This document shows positions 17,721-27,417 of a DNA stretch of 64,000 nucleotides, in pieces. Location: positions 992,001 to 1,056,000 of the forward strand of contig NZ_JABMEG010000001.1 in NCBI RefSeq assembly GCF_013179735.1. The letters run 5' to 3'. The notes below the pieces were generated by a model that had not been told where the DNA came from, did no database searches, and saw only the letters and a list, made by a program, of their open reading frames with translations. Position 1 is the stretch's first letter. Every line of letters begins with the position of its first letter. Source of the stretch: Permianibacter fluminis. GTDB taxonomy: Bacteria; Pseudomonadota; Gammaproteobacteria; Enterobacterales; Permianibacteraceae. The position numbers were made by a program, and so were the translations under genes.

Positions 17721-18277
17721 TCATGTCCTGTTTGGAAACAGTCGCCGTAAAAATGAAGTCGGAACCGGAGCGCTCTGCGCCGAAAATGCAATCTTATCGC
17801 CGAGCTTTTCCTGCAAGATCATTTTGACGACATCGAAATCAGTCTTGCCGGGTAGCGCAATGCGCTCGGCAGAATTCAGCCGAAAATTCAGCACAAGCTC
17901 ACCACCGTTGCGGTCGGTATAGCGAATGAGCTTTGCGCCCTGTACGAGTTTCCAGACGATGTAACGGGAGCTTATGCCGGCGCGGAGAATGCCTTTTTCC
18001 TTAAAGGCAATCGCGGGCTTCGAAAAGTGAATGACAGGGTAATACACGACCCACAGAAAAGGGCCTATAAAGGCGGCGCCCCAAAGGATCTGAGCCTGTG
18101 GCAGCAGCGCGCCCCATTTTGTCAGCAGGTGCAAGGTCGAGCCACCAGCAGCAGCCCAATCGGAATCGTGCGCAACAAGGCAGGCAACAGTGCCCGAAAC
18201 GCGGCGACTTCCCGTTCGCGCTCTTGTGAGGTCCATTCCACCTGATAAAGCGTCTTTCCAGCAAAGAGGTACAGCAC
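17721..18277 (-). pseudogene. Frameshifted membrane protein (TM pair plus PH-like C-terminal domain)
   Basis: Two overlapping minus-strand frames appear to make one protein. Frame 1, from a GTG at 18277 (start VLYLFAGKTLYQVEW), reads through REREVAAFRALLPALL and a membrane segment (IPIGLLLVA), then stops at 18122. The other frame, open across this point to 17721, continues with ILWGAAFIGPFLWVVYY and a domain of about 100 aa (GILRAGISSRYIVWKLVQGAKLIRYTD and onwards) resembling bacterial PH-like membrane proteins. A single-base indel between about 18125 and 18180 would join them. Either a real mutation or an assembly error. Family not identified with certainty. Confidence 0.6.
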
Positions 18278-18419
18278 GGATATTCCCTATCTCGCACAAG
18301 GCTGCATGCGTCCTCGTGCAGATGCTGGCAATAGACGCAGCGTCAGCGATGCGCCTCACTGCGCTGGCGGCTCAGTCCGACTGACCAATGCCGACGACGC
18401 AACTTTTCACAGCGGCAAA

Positions 18420-18896
18420 TTACAGCGCTGCCAAAATCGCTTCTGCCGAGCTGACCTTGAATTCCTTCGGTTGCTCCACCGCGACATGTTTGACCACGCC
18501 GTCCTGAAGAATCAGCGCGAACCGGCGCGAGCGTTGGCCCATGCCGAAGCCGCTGGCATCGGCGTCGAGACCGAGTTTCTTGCTGAATTCGGCGTTGCCG
18601 TCGGCCACCATCAGGATGTGTTCGGCGTTACTGACTTTGCCCCAGGCACTCATGACGAACGCATCGTTGACTGCCATGCAGGCGATGGTGCTGACGCCTT
18701 TGGCCTTGATGGCGTCGGCGTGGACAACATAGCCCGGCAAGTGTGCCTGCGAGCAGGTCGGGGTGAAGGCGCCTGGCACCGCAAACAGCACGACTTTGCC
18801 TTTGCCGAACAATTCCAGACTGGATTTGGCTTCCGGGCCTTTTTCGCCCATCACATGCAACGTGGCTTCCGGAATTTTGTCACCGACATTGATCAT
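18420..18896 (-). CDS. Peroxiredoxin, Prx5 subfamily
   Basis: 158 aa from ATG 18896, supported by AAGGAG five bases upstream. An ATG at 18917 overlaps the stop of the phosphatase gene (ATGA) but lacks a ribosome site. VPGAFTPTCSQAHLPGYV holds the peroxidatic Cys in the Prx5-type context; GLDADASGFGMGQRSRRFALI is the conserved C-terminal region. Reduces hydroperoxides using a thiol donor. Directly downstream of the alkaline phosphatase gene and probably in the same transcript. Confidence 0.93.
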   Translation of the reverse strand: MINVGDKIPEATLHVMGEKGPEAKSSLELFGKGKVVLFAVPGAFTPTCSQAHLPGYVVHADAIKAKGVSTIACMAVNDAFVMSAWGKVSNAEHILMVADGNAEFSKKLGLDADASGFGMGQRSRRFALILQDGVVKHVAVEQPKEFKVSSAEAILAAL

Positions 18897-18913
18897 GGCT
18901 TGCTCCTTGGTGG

Positions 18914-20317
18914 TCATGGCTTAGCGGTTGTTGAATGGTCTGTTTGCGACCGGCCTGTTTTCGAACGGTCTGTCATCGACCGGTTTGCTGCCGACGGCGC
19001 TGGTCCGCCGGCCTGAACAAACTCCATCAGGCGTTGACCCAGCCAGTGGTTGTCGTGGTGGCCACGCAGGCTGGCACTGCCGGGACCGAAAGCATACAGC
19101 GGAACATCGGCGCCGGTGTGACCGCGCGTGGTCCAGCCGGTCAGGCTGTGCTTGGCAATGATGTCGGCAAAGGCTTCTTCCAGTCGATCGGCGTCGCGCT
19201 CGGAGGCGTTCAGCCGGGCGCGGTCAGCGTCATCAGCGATGATCGGGCTCAAAGCCTGCAAGGTGGCAACGGCGTCTTCGCCCGCCAGCACGCGCGCAGC
19301 CATGCCGGCCGCACTGGCGCGAATCTGGTGCAGCAACGTCGCCCGCCACTGCCATTGTTTGTCGCGGCCGAGGCTCAGGCCGCCGGTTTCGTGATCGGCC
19401 GTGATCACCAGCAGCGTATCCGGATGCTGGTCGGCATAGCGGCGCGCGCTTGCAATGGCGGTGGCAAAGTCCTGCATTTCGCTGAGCACACCAACGATGT
19501 CATTGCCGTGACTGGCCCAATCGATCTGCGAGCCTTCGACCATCAGGAAAAAACCGCGCGGATTCGCATCGAGCAGCGCCAGCGCCTTGTCGGTCATGCT
19601 GGCCAGACTGGGCGTGTTGGCATCACGGTCGATGGCCATCGGCAAACCGGCAGCGGCAAACGTGCCGAACGTTGGCGGCTGTTTCAGTGCCGCCAGTTGT
19701 GCCGGCGTTGTCACCAACTGCACGCCGGACTGCTGCAATTGCTGGCGCTGGCTGGCAGAAAAATCGTCAGCGCCGCCACCGAACGCGACATCCACTTTCC
19801 GAGCACCGGTGCCGGTAAAAAACTGTTCGGCAATCTCGGCAATGTTCTTGCGGCTGCTGACATGGGCGTAGAACGCTGCCGGTGTGGCGTGCGTCAGCTG
19901 CGAGGTGACAACCACGCCCGTACTCTTGCCGCGTTGCCCGGCGCGCTCCAGCACCGTTTCGCAAGGCTTGTTATCGGCGTCGACGCCAATGGCGCCGTTG
20001 AAGGATTTCACGCCGCAAGCGTAAGCGGTGGCGCCGGCGGCGGAATCGGTGATCAGATCGCTGTCGCCCGAGGGCCGGGTGGCGATGGTGCCGATCAGCA
20101 AGTCATCGAACACCGTACTTTCCAGCGCCGGCGTCGCCGGGTTGTCGGCGTATTGCCGGTAGGCACTGACCTGACCAAAGCCCATGCCGTCGCCAATCAT
20201 CAGGATGATGCGGCGCGGTGTGCTCACCGCGGCTTCTTTCGCGGTCGTGAGTGCCGGCATGACGCCGACGGTGAGCGTGCAAAGGCCGAGGACGACAACA
20301 AGGCGTGCGGTTTTCAT
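18914..20317 (-). CDS. Alkaline phosphatase, secreted
   Basis: 467 aa. Signal peptide LVVVLGLCTLTVGVMPALTTA, metal site LMIGDGMGFGQ, nucleophile serine in ITDSAAGATAYACG, and ligands in EGSQIDWASHGND, TADHETGGLSLG and TRGHTGADVP, all as in the PhoA superfamily. It is the shorter class, not E. coli PhoA itself. It hydrolyses phosphomonoesters in the periplasm. The last 25 residues are a repetitive S/T/D/R tail (SMTDRSKTGRSQTDHS) encoded by imperfect tandem DNA repeats. Its stop overlaps an ATG of the peroxiredoxin frame. Confidence 0.9.
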   Translation of the reverse strand: MKTARLVVVLGLCTLTVGVMPALTTAKEAAVSTPRRIILMIGDGMGFGQVSAYRQYADNPATPALESTVFDDLLIGTIATRPSGDSDLITDSAAGATAYACGVKSFNGAIGVDADNKPCETVLERAGQRGKSTGVVVTSQLTHATPAAFYAHVSSRKNIAEIAEQFFTGTGARKVDVAFGGGADDFSASQRQQLQQSGVQLVTTPAQLAALKQPPTFGTFAAAGLPMAIDRDANTPSLASMTDKALALLDANPRGFFLMVEGSQIDWASHGNDIVGVLSEMQDFATAIASARRYADQHPDTLLVITADHETGGLSLGRDKQWQWRATLLHQIRASAAGMAARVLAGEDAVATLQALSPIIADDADRARLNASERDADRLEEAFADIIAKHSLTGWTTRGHTGADVPLYAFGPGSASLRGHHDNHWLGQRLMEFVQAGGPAPSAANRSMTDRSKTGRSQTDHSTTAKP

Positions 20318-20429
20318 CGGAATTTTTTCTCGCAGAAACAGAAAGCGTTATACCGACCATCGACTGACGGCCAAGAGCCAAACCAGTCAAACGAAACGAT
20401 TGCTGGCAGCGGCTCGCGCAGAAAGCGGT

Positions 20430-21248
20430 TCAGGGATACAGCAAGCGGGTCAGCCGCAGATAATCGTCGAGCGCGAGATTTTCCGGCCGCAAGATCGGAT
20501 CAATCGCCGCCTCAGCAAATTGCGCCTCACTGACCACGTCGCGCCAGACATTGCGCAGCGTTTTGCGACGGGCATTGAATGCCAGGCTGACCAGCTCGGC
20601 GAAACGCGGCTCCTGATCCGGGCGCAGCGCCCGTTGCCGGTGCGGCAACAACCGGACAATGGCCGACTGCACTTTCGGCGCTGGCCGGAACGCACCGGGC
20701 GGTACGGTAAACAGATAACTGACGTCGCAGTAATACTGCAGCATCACTGACAGCCGGCCGTAGGCGTCGTCTTCCGGCCCGGCCGCCATCCGTTCCACCA
20801 CTTCCTTTTGCAGCATGAACAGCATGTCGGTGATGGCCGGCAGGTAGTCGCACAAATGGAAAATCAGTGGCGTCGAAATGTTGTACGGCAAATTGCCGAA
20901 TACCCGCAATGACCGGCCTGCGGCCAGCTCGGCGAAGTCCACTTTCAGGACATCGCGATTGAGGATGGTGAGCTCGCCAAGCCCGGCCAGCTCGTGCTGC
21001 AAAATGGGAATGACATCGCGATCCAGCTCGATGCAGGTCAGCTTGCCGGCGCGTTGCAACACCGGCTTGCTGAGTGCGCCAAGACCGGGGCCGATTTCGA
21101 TCAGATGATCGTCCGGTTTTGGATTCAGCGACTGAACAATCTTGCCGATGATGTTCTGGTCATGCAGAAAATTCTGGCCAAAACGTTTGCGCGCTTTGTG
21201 GTTGTTGGCCAGCTCGCTCGCCATTGGCGTTGGGCTATCACTACTCAT
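20430..21248 (-). CDS. rsmA: 16S rRNA (adenine1518-N6/adenine1519-N6)-dimethyltransferase
   Basis: 272 aa. RKRFGQNFLHD, IEIGPGLGALS (SAM motif I), FGNLPYNISTPLIF (the N-L-P-Y catalytic motif) and FNARRKTLRN are diagnostic for RsmA/KsgA. It dimethylates two adjacent adenines in helix 45 of 16S rRNA late in 30S assembly. The ATG overlaps the pdxA stop by 4 bases (ATGA), so translation is coupled in the lptD-surA-pdxA-rsmA operon. Confidence 0.98.
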   Translation of the reverse strand: MSSDSPTPMASELANNHKARKRFGQNFLHDQNIIGKIVQSLNPKPDDHLIEIGPGLGALSKPVLQRAGKLTCIELDRDVIPILQHELAGLGELTILNRDVLKVDFAELAAGRSLRVFGNLPYNISTPLIFHLCDYLPAITDMLFMLQKEVVERMAAGPEDDAYGRLSVMLQYYCDVSYLFTVPPGAFRPAPKVQSAIVRLLPHRQRALRPDQEPRFAELVSLAFNARRKTLRNVWRDVVSEAQFAEAAIDPILRPENLALDDYLRLTRLLYP

Positions 21249-22282
21249 GGCGTGGTTCGCTTTGCAATCAAATCGAGCGCCACTTCGGTGGCGTAACAGA
21301 GGCTGCCGGCATCCGCGACCCCGCGGCCAGCCAGATCCAGCGCGGTGCCGTGATCGACCGAGGTTCTAATAAACGGCAAGCCCAGCGTGATGTTGACGCT
21401 GCGGTGAAACCCGCGAGCTTTCAACACCGGCAGGCCCTGATCGTGATACATCGCCAGATAGGCATCAAACTGCGGCAGCTTGTCGGCATTAAAGGCCGTG
21501 TCGGCTGACAGCGGCCCGATCAGGTTCAGGCCCTGTGCCTGCAACTCGCGAATGACGGGCTCGATCACGCGAATTTCCTCATCGCCCAGATGGCCGCCTT
21601 CACCGGCATGCGGATTCAATCCCAGCACGGCGATGCGTGGCGCCGACAAGGCAAAGCGCTGGCGCAATTCGCGCGCCAGCAGCTGCAGCACATGGCGCAG
21701 TCGCGCGGCGGTGATGGCATCGGCGACGGCGCGCAGCGGCAGATGCGTGGTCGCCAGCGCAACCCGCAAGCCTTCGGTTGCCAGCAGCATCAACACCGGG
21801 ACGGGTTCTGCATCGGCGCCGGCAACAGCGCCCGTAACACGGCGCGCCGCGGCAACACCGGCACAAGCGGCGAAGAATTCGGTGTGACCGGTAAATGGCA
21901 AACCGCTGTCGTTGATGATGCCCTTGTGTACCGGATTGGTGACGATGGCGTCGATGTCGCCAGCCAGCGCCGCATCAGCGGCTTGCTGCAATTGCGCGAC
22001 TACAAACGGGGCATTGGCGACCGCGAGTTGCCCCGGCACAACCGCCGTTGTCAGTGGCACCGGAATGCACAGCAAATGGCCCGGCTGATGCACGGGCCAT
22101 TCGACTTTGCTGTCCGTGCGCTGCAGTTGCAGCGGCACCTGCAAACGCGCGGCGGTTTGCTGCAGCAGATCGGCATCACCGATCGCGGCAAGGGCGCAAG
22201 GCCACTGCCGCTGGGCCAGTCGCACCAGCAGCTCCGGGCCAATGCCGGCCGGCTCGCCGGTGGTGACCAGCACGCGGCTCAC
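21245..22282 (-). CDS. pdxA: 4-hydroxythreonine-4-phosphate dehydrogenase
   Basis: 345 aa. TTGEPAGIGPELLV, TNPVHKGIINDSGLPFTGHTEFFA, GLNPHAGEGGHLGDEE and AMYHDQGLPVLK match PdxA, including the metal-binding histidines. It oxidises 4-phosphohydroxythreonine in PLP synthesis. Third in the lptD-surA-pdxA-rsmA operon; 3 bp after surA and overlapping rsmA. Confidence 0.98.
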   Translation of the reverse strand: MSRVLVTTGEPAGIGPELLVRLAQRQWPCALAAIGDADLLQQTAARLQVPLQLQRTDSKVEWPVHQPGHLLCIPVPLTTAVVPGQLAVANAPFVVAQLQQAADAALAGDIDAIVTNPVHKGIINDSGLPFTGHTEFFAACAGVAAARRVTGAVAGADAEPVPVLMLLATEGLRVALATTHLPLRAVADAITAARLRHVLQLLARELRQRFALSAPRIAVLGLNPHAGEGGHLGDEEIRVIEPVIRELQAQGLNLIGPLSADTAFNADKLPQFDAYLAMYHDQGLPVLKARGFHRSVNITLGLPFIRTSVDHGTALDLAGRGVADAGSLCYATEVALDLIAKRTTP

Positions 22283-22285
22283 GAT

Positions 22286-23599
22286 TTAGCTGGCCTTGGG
22301 TTTTTCGATAATCTTGATGAAAGCCTGATCGCGAATTTCGCGCACCCAGGACTCGACTTCTTCGTCGTATTTGCGCGACTGCAACACCCGGTAGGCTTGC
22401 TGACGCTTGCGCTCTTCGGTCTGGTCGTCATCACGGCGCTCCAGCACCTGCATCACGTGCCAGCCAAATTCGCTGCGGAACGGTTCCGAAATCTGGTTCG
22501 GTTGCAGGCCGGCCATGGTCTTCTCGAATACCGGTACAAACATGCCCGGATTGGCCCAGCCCAGATCGCCGCCCTGATTGGCCGAGCCCGGATCTTCGGA
22601 ATTTTTCTTGGCAAGTTCGGCGAAATCGGCACCAGCTTTTAATTGTTCATACAGACCACGAATTTTTTTCTCGGCGTCTTCTTCGCTGAGAATCGTCGAT
22701 GGCTTGACCAGAATGTGGCGCGCATGAGTTTGCTGCACGACCACGCGCTCGTTGCCGCGGCTGTCGAACAATTTCAGGATGTGCAAACCGGAGGCCGAAC
22801 GCAGCGGCTCCGACACTTCGCCAGGCTTCAAGGTCTTGGCGGCGGTGGCAAACAGACCGGGCAATTGGTTGATGGTCTTCCAGCCGAAATCGCCGCCTTG
22901 CAACGCTTCCTGTCCAGCCGAATTGGCGATGGCGAGTTCAGCAAAATCGCCGCCATCACGCAGCTTGCTCACCAGCTTCTGGGCGCGCTCTGCTGTCTCA
23001 CGCACCTCTTCGGTGCTGGCGCTTTCGGCAATCGGCAACAGGATGTGGCCGAGGTGGTACTCGGTGTGGCTTTCGCCTTCGCTGGCCAGCGTTTCCATCA
23101 TCGTCTGCACTTCCTGCTCGCTGATGAACACGCGGCGGGCCACAGCACCCTGACGGACCCGGCTGATCAGCACTTCGTTGCGCAGATCTTCGCGGAACAG
23201 TTCATAACTCAGCCCTTCGCTGGCCAGTTTCAGCCGGAACTGTTCCGGCGACAGCTGGTTTTCCTTGGCAATGTTTTCGATGATCTGGGCCAGTTCCTGA
23301 TCGGACACCCGAACCCCGGCCCGGCGTGCCATCTGCAATTGCACATTGTCGGTAATCAGGCGGTCCAGCACTTGTTGGCGCAGCACGGTTTCACTCGGCA
23401 GTTTGACCTTTCGGGCGGCCAGATCCTGACGGACGCTGGCGACGCGACGGTCGAGTTCGCTCTTCAGCACGACGTCGTCATCGACCAGCGCAACCGCCTC
23501 GTCAAGCGATTCGCCGGCACGGGCGGTCAAGCTGCTGCACAGGGTCAGCGTCAGCGCCGCGACCAACACCGTGGCGGATTTGTTCAGAAACTTCATCAT
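22286..23599 (-). CDS. surA: Periplasmic chaperone / peptidyl-prolyl isomerase SurA
   Basis: 437 aa, normal for SurA. Signal peptide (SATVLVAALTLTLCSSLTARA), N-terminal chaperone core (LDEAVALVDDDVVLKSELDRR), then two parvulin domains (about 180-280 and 290-390; HILLPIAES and HILVKPSTIL open each) and a C-terminal helix. It escorts unfolded beta-barrel proteins such as LptD, encoded just upstream, to the BAM complex. The ATG overlaps the lptD stop. Confidence 0.97.
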   Translation of the reverse strand: MMKFLNKSATVLVAALTLTLCSSLTARAGESLDEAVALVDDDVVLKSELDRRVASVRQDLAARKVKLPSETVLRQQVLDRLITDNVQLQMARRAGVRVSDQELAQIIENIAKENQLSPEQFRLKLASEGLSYELFREDLRNEVLISRVRQGAVARRVFISEQEVQTMMETLASEGESHTEYHLGHILLPIAESASTEEVRETAERAQKLVSKLRDGGDFAELAIANSAGQEALQGGDFGWKTINQLPGLFATAAKTLKPGEVSEPLRSASGLHILKLFDSRGNERVVVQQTHARHILVKPSTILSEEDAEKKIRGLYEQLKAGADFAELAKKNSEDPGSANQGGDLGWANPGMFVPVFEKTMAGLQPNQISEPFRSEFGWHVMQVLERRDDDQTEERKRQQAYRVLQSRKYDEEVESWVREIRDQAFIKIIEKPKAS

Positions 23600-25950
23600 C
23601 GTGGACTCAACCTGTCTTCGTAACCATCAATGCTTTCGGTCAGCAAACTGCGCAGGCTGTTGCTGCCGGCGCCGCCGAGACCTTTGAACACAAACTGGAA
23701 ATACACACTATTGTCGTACTCATTGGCGTCACCAATGATGTTGCCTTCATTGTCGAGCTCGACATTCAAGTAGCGCCGACCGACCAGACGTACCGCCCAG
23801 CAGCAGGATTCGTATTCAAACCCGAGAAAGCTGTCGATATCGGTCGCTTCCGCCAGATCATGCTGCCAGCGGCCAACCATCTGCCAGTTGCCGGACAGTG
23901 GCCAGGCAAAAGAAAAATCGGTCTGTTCGGCATTGCGATCGCGGTACTCGCGATAACGGTGCTCGATATTGACCACGCGGCGCTCGTCCGGTTCATAGTG
24001 CAGGGCAAAACTGCCCCGCACGGTGTTGTTTTTTTGGTCATCCCAGCCGGTCAGGCCGCGCAATTCCAGCTTTTGATTCAGCCGAATCGCCGCTTCGCCG
24101 AACACCGGCGAGCGATCGCTGGTGTCGGCGGGCTCGCCGGCCAACAACGTGACCTCCCGGTCATGCTGATAACGGGCCTGGCCGAGCGACAAACGCAGCA
24201 ATTCATCGCCACCGTCGGCGCTGAGGAAGCGGGTGGTCAGGCCGACGCTGACTTGCCTGGTGTCACCTTGCCGATCGGTACCAACGAAGCGATTGTCGCG
24301 AAACAGTTGATTGAAGCTCGGCGTGGGTTCAGTGGTGTCGAACAGCGGAATCGCATCCTGATCCTTGTACGGCACATACAGACCATAAATGCGCGGTTCC
24401 ACGGTCTGCACCAGATCCCGATCAAAGGCCTGCAATTCGCGCTCAAAGAACAAACCGGTGTCGAGCGAATAAATCGGCAGCTCGCGTTTGACGGTGGTGA
24501 CGTCGTCGGTCAGCTGATTGGTCAATTCGTATTTGCTGTAGCGGTATTTCACTGCCGGGGTCAGGTAGCCCCACATGGTTTCCATCGGCAACTTCAGTTG
24601 CGGCGCGATATCACTGCGGTCGGCGAGATCGCGGCTCGGGTCCGGATGGTCAAACCGGGTGGCGCTGCCTTCGACGCTGAACGCCAGCGGCCCGAGCAGG
24701 CGGGGAAACTGGCCAAGAAAGCGCAGCTCCGGCAATTTCCGGTACGGCTCGTCCGCGGACGCGGTTTGCAGCACCTGGGCGCGATAGGCCTGCAAGCTCA
24801 TCTGCCAATATTGATCGCGGTAGCCGAGCACGCCGGTGCGGGTCAGCGTGTTGGCATTGGCGACCGCAACGTTGCGGCCGAGATCCTGGAAATAGTCATC
24901 GTCGCTGACGCCGGCGGCTTTGATCAGGCCATACAAGTGCGGCGAAATCTGGGTCCGGTGATCAACATCATAGGCCCAGCGATCGGTGGCCTTTTCCTGC
25001 GAGGCATTGCGATCGTTCGCCAGCCCTTCCGCATAGATTTTGCCAGTGCTGGCCTCGGTCAAATAGCGCAACTCCGAGCCGAGTTGGAAACCGCGATTTT
25101 CGATCCAGCGCGGGGTCAGCGTGGCATCGTAGTTCTCGGCAAGATTCAGGTAATACGGCAGCGCGATGTCGAGGCCGTTTTCCTGATCATTGCTGAAGGT
25201 CGGCATCAGCAAACCGGAGCGGCGCCGATCGTCAATCGGAAAGGTCAGCCACGGCAGATACACCGCCGGCACACCGAACAGATCGATGCTCATGTTCCAG
25301 GCTTCGCCCCAGCCTTCGGTGCGATCGAGCGCCATTTCATCGGCGCTTAGCAGCCAGCTTTCATCGCCTTCCGGGCAACTGGTGAAGGTGGCGTCCTTGA
25401 GCGTGATGAAGCCGTCTTCTCGGACGGCGAATTCGCTGGCCGAGCCGTGCATGCCGCGATCGGTCAGCCGGTATTCGGTGTCGCGCACGGTGGCGCTTTC
25501 GCGATTCATGTCGGCACTGAGCGAGCTGCCGCGCATTTCGATATTGCGATCGGTCAGCACGACGTTGCCGGTCGCTTCCATCTGGCTGCTGCCGTTGTCG
25601 AGCCGGGCGTCGTCCGCGCGCAACGAGCGACTGCCGTGTTGCAGCTGCACGTTGCCGTGCAACAGCGTTTCATTTTCGGAACGGTTTTCCGTCCAGTCGG
25701 CCTTGGCGTTCAGCGGTTCGCTGAGCAAATCCTGGCTGGCCTCGGTTTGCCGGGCCAGCGGTTTGCCAACCGGGCAGCTGGCCTGAATGAAACCGCTGTC
25801 GCTGCGGTTCGCGTCCGGCGCTTTGCGTTCGGTCCCGGTTTCGGTCGCAGTTTCAGTCGCGGCTTCGGTGCTGGAATCGGCCACGGCCGGATGCACCACC
25901 CCGAACAGGACCAGCGCTAGCGCGCAGGCAATCGGATGGCGACGGGGCAT
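23596..25950 (-). CDS. lptD: LPS-assembly outer-membrane protein LptD
   Basis: 784 aa from ATG 25950, which gives a signal peptide (IACALALVLFGVVHPAVA); the frame extends upstream to 26043. OstA/LptA-like N-terminal jellyroll (LLHGNVQLQHGSRSLRADDA, VVLTDRNIEMRG), then a large C-terminal barrel. The conserved cysteines for rearranged disulphides are present: ASCPVG near the mature N-terminus, FTSCPEGDESW, and the CC pair in YESCCWAVRLVGRR. With LptE it inserts LPS into the outer leaflet. First gene of the operon with surA, pdxA and rsmA. Confidence 0.97.
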   Translation of the reverse strand: MPRRHPIACALALVLFGVVHPAVADSSTEAATETATETGTERKAPDANRSDSGFIQASCPVGKPLARQTEASQDLLSEPLNAKADWTENRSENETLLHGNVQLQHGSRSLRADDARLDNGSSQMEATGNVVLTDRNIEMRGSSLSADMNRESATVRDTEYRLTDRGMHGSASEFAVREDGFITLKDATFTSCPEGDESWLLSADEMALDRTEGWGEAWNMSIDLFGVPAVYLPWLTFPIDDRRRSGLLMPTFSNDQENGLDIALPYYLNLAENYDATLTPRWIENRGFQLGSELRYLTEASTGKIYAEGLANDRNASQEKATDRWAYDVDHRTQISPHLYGLIKAAGVSDDDYFQDLGRNVAVANANTLTRTGVLGYRDQYWQMSLQAYRAQVLQTASADEPYRKLPELRFLGQFPRLLGPLAFSVEGSATRFDHPDPSRDLADRSDIAPQLKLPMETMWGYLTPAVKYRYSKYELTNQLTDDVTTVKRELPIYSLDTGLFFERELQAFDRDLVQTVEPRIYGLYVPYKDQDAIPLFDTTEPTPSFNQLFRDNRFVGTDRQGDTRQVSVGLTTRFLSADGGDELLRLSLGQARYQHDREVTLLAGEPADTSDRSPVFGEAAIRLNQKLELRGLTGWDDQKNNTVRGSFALHYEPDERRVVNIEHRYREYRDRNAEQTDFSFAWPLSGNWQMVGRWQHDLAEATDIDSFLGFEYESCCWAVRLVGRRYLNVELDNEGNIIGDANEYDNSVYFQFVFKGLGGAGSNSLRSLLTESIDGYEDRLSPR

Positions 25951-26113
25951 GACGGTGTGGGCAGTGGCAGGAACGAAGGGCACCGGTAGTAACAATGGGC
26001 TGGCAACAGGCGGGCCATCATACCCGAGCCTCGGTCGGCTCACGACAACGGCGTGCGGGTTCGGGTCGCGAGTGTCCCGGCCGGTTTTGTTTGCCGTGGC
26101 GGATCGGCTCGGC

Positions 26114-26782
26114 TCAAATCCGGTAGGCGGTGCGGGTCATCACTTTGGCAGCGGCTTGCATGGCGAGTTTGATGGCGGCTGGCAGTTCGCGGGCACCGAG
26201 GGCCAGCGCGGCGTCGGCATGGGCCACTTCGTCGCGCTTCATTTGCTCGACGATGGCGCGGCTGCCGTGATCGGCCGCCGGCAGGCTATGGTCCGGATCG
26301 GACAGGTGCCCATCCAGATGCGCTTCGACCTGCCGTTCGGTTTCGACGACAAAGCCGAGATTCCAGCCGTCGCCGGCCAGTCCGGCCGCCGCGCCCAGTG
26401 CATAGGCGCCGGCAAACCAGACCGGATTGAGCCATGACAGGTGGCTGTCGAGCTGGCGAACCCGATCGGCACACCAGGCCAGATGGTCGGCTTCGTCCTT
26501 GGCCGCCGCCAGCAAATGGCAGCGCAGATTGGCATCGCGCGCCGTCAGCGCCTGACCGAGATACAGGGCCTGGGCGCAGACCTCGCCGACGTGGTTGACC
26601 CGCATCAGGCCGGCGGCATGCTGGCGTTCACTGTCGGTCAGCGTGCTGGAATCGGTGATCTGGCTGGCCGGATTGGCGCGGGCAGCTGGTGCCGGCGCCA
26701 GCAGGGTGCGCAGCAGGTGATCGGCACTGGCGCAGAGCCGGTCGAGCGGCGTGAACTGGCGTTCGGCGGTGGCGGCGGACAT
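26114..26782 (-). CDS. coq7: Ubiquinone biosynthesis di-iron hydroxylase Coq7
   Basis: 222 aa from ATG 26782 (the frame extends upstream without a better start). The COQ7 carboxylate-bridged di-iron signature is present: MRVNHVGEVCAQALYLGQAL, KDEADHLAWC (E-x-x-H) and MKRDEVAHADAAL (E-x-x-H). Catalyses the hydroxylation step that leads to demethyl-to-ubiquinone conversion. A single leftward gene, with about 165 bp to lptD. Confidence 0.95.
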   Translation of the reverse strand: MSAATAERQFTPLDRLCASADHLLRTLLAPAPAARANPASQITDSSTLTDSERQHAAGLMRVNHVGEVCAQALYLGQALTARDANLRCHLLAAAKDEADHLAWCADRVRQLDSHLSWLNPVWFAGAYALGAAAGLAGDGWNLGFVVETERQVEAHLDGHLSDPDHSLPAADHGSRAIVEQMKRDEVAHADAALALGARELPAAIKLAMQAAAKVMTRTAYRI

Positions 26783-26987
26783 GAGGCAGGCTTCAGGCAG
26801 CGGGGCGAGACCGGCATGATACGGAATTGCCGGGCCCTTGCCTGCTTGACCTGCGTCAATTCGCCGCAGCAAAGGCCAAAACGATCGTTCTGCAAACGGC
26901 TACACTTGCCGCGCACAGGTTTTTGCCCCCCCATCCCTAACCTGCCGGTCGACGCTGCCGTCACCGGTTTGTCCGCTGGAGTCCGTC

Positions 26988-27326
26988 ATGAAGCTTGTTT
27001 CACTGAAATCGAATGCTGCAGCGCTGACCGCGCTGGTCGGATCCGTGCTGCTGGCCGGTACCGCCGCTGCCAGCCCGGCCGAAGATCTGCTGAAAAAACA
27101 CGCCTGCGTTGCCTGCCACGCCATCGACAGCCAACTGGTCGGCCCGGCCTACAAAAAGGTCGCCGAGAAATACCGCGGTGATGCCAAAGCCGAAGCGATG
27201 CTGGTGCAAAAAGTGCTGAACGGTGGTGCCGGCACCTGGGGCCAGATCCCGATGCCGCCGCACAAGGGCCGGGTGCCGGATGCCGAAGTACAGACGATGA
27301 TCAAGTTCATCCTGGCACTGAAATAA
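26988..27326 (+). CDS. Class I cytochrome c (c-551/c5-like), periplasmic
   Basis: 112 aa. Signal peptide with ALTALVGSVLLAGTAAASPA, one haem motif CVACH (after LLKKHA), and the methionine ligand in GQIPMPPH. C-terminal helix VQTMIKFILALK. A small periplasmic electron carrier. Ends at a strong terminator. Divergent from coq7 by about 205 bp. Confidence 0.93.
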   Translation: MKLVSLKSNAAALTALVGSVLLAGTAAASPAEDLLKKHACVACHAIDSQLVGPAYKKVAEKYRGDAKAEAMLVQKVLNGGAGTWGQIPMPPHKGRVPDAEVQTMIKFILALK

Positions 27327-27417
27327 ACCGGCGGCGTTAGCGCCGAATTGGCTGCGGCTGATCGGCGTGCCGGTACGTAAGTGCGGTGATAACCGGACGG
27401 GTGATCGCCGCACTGGT

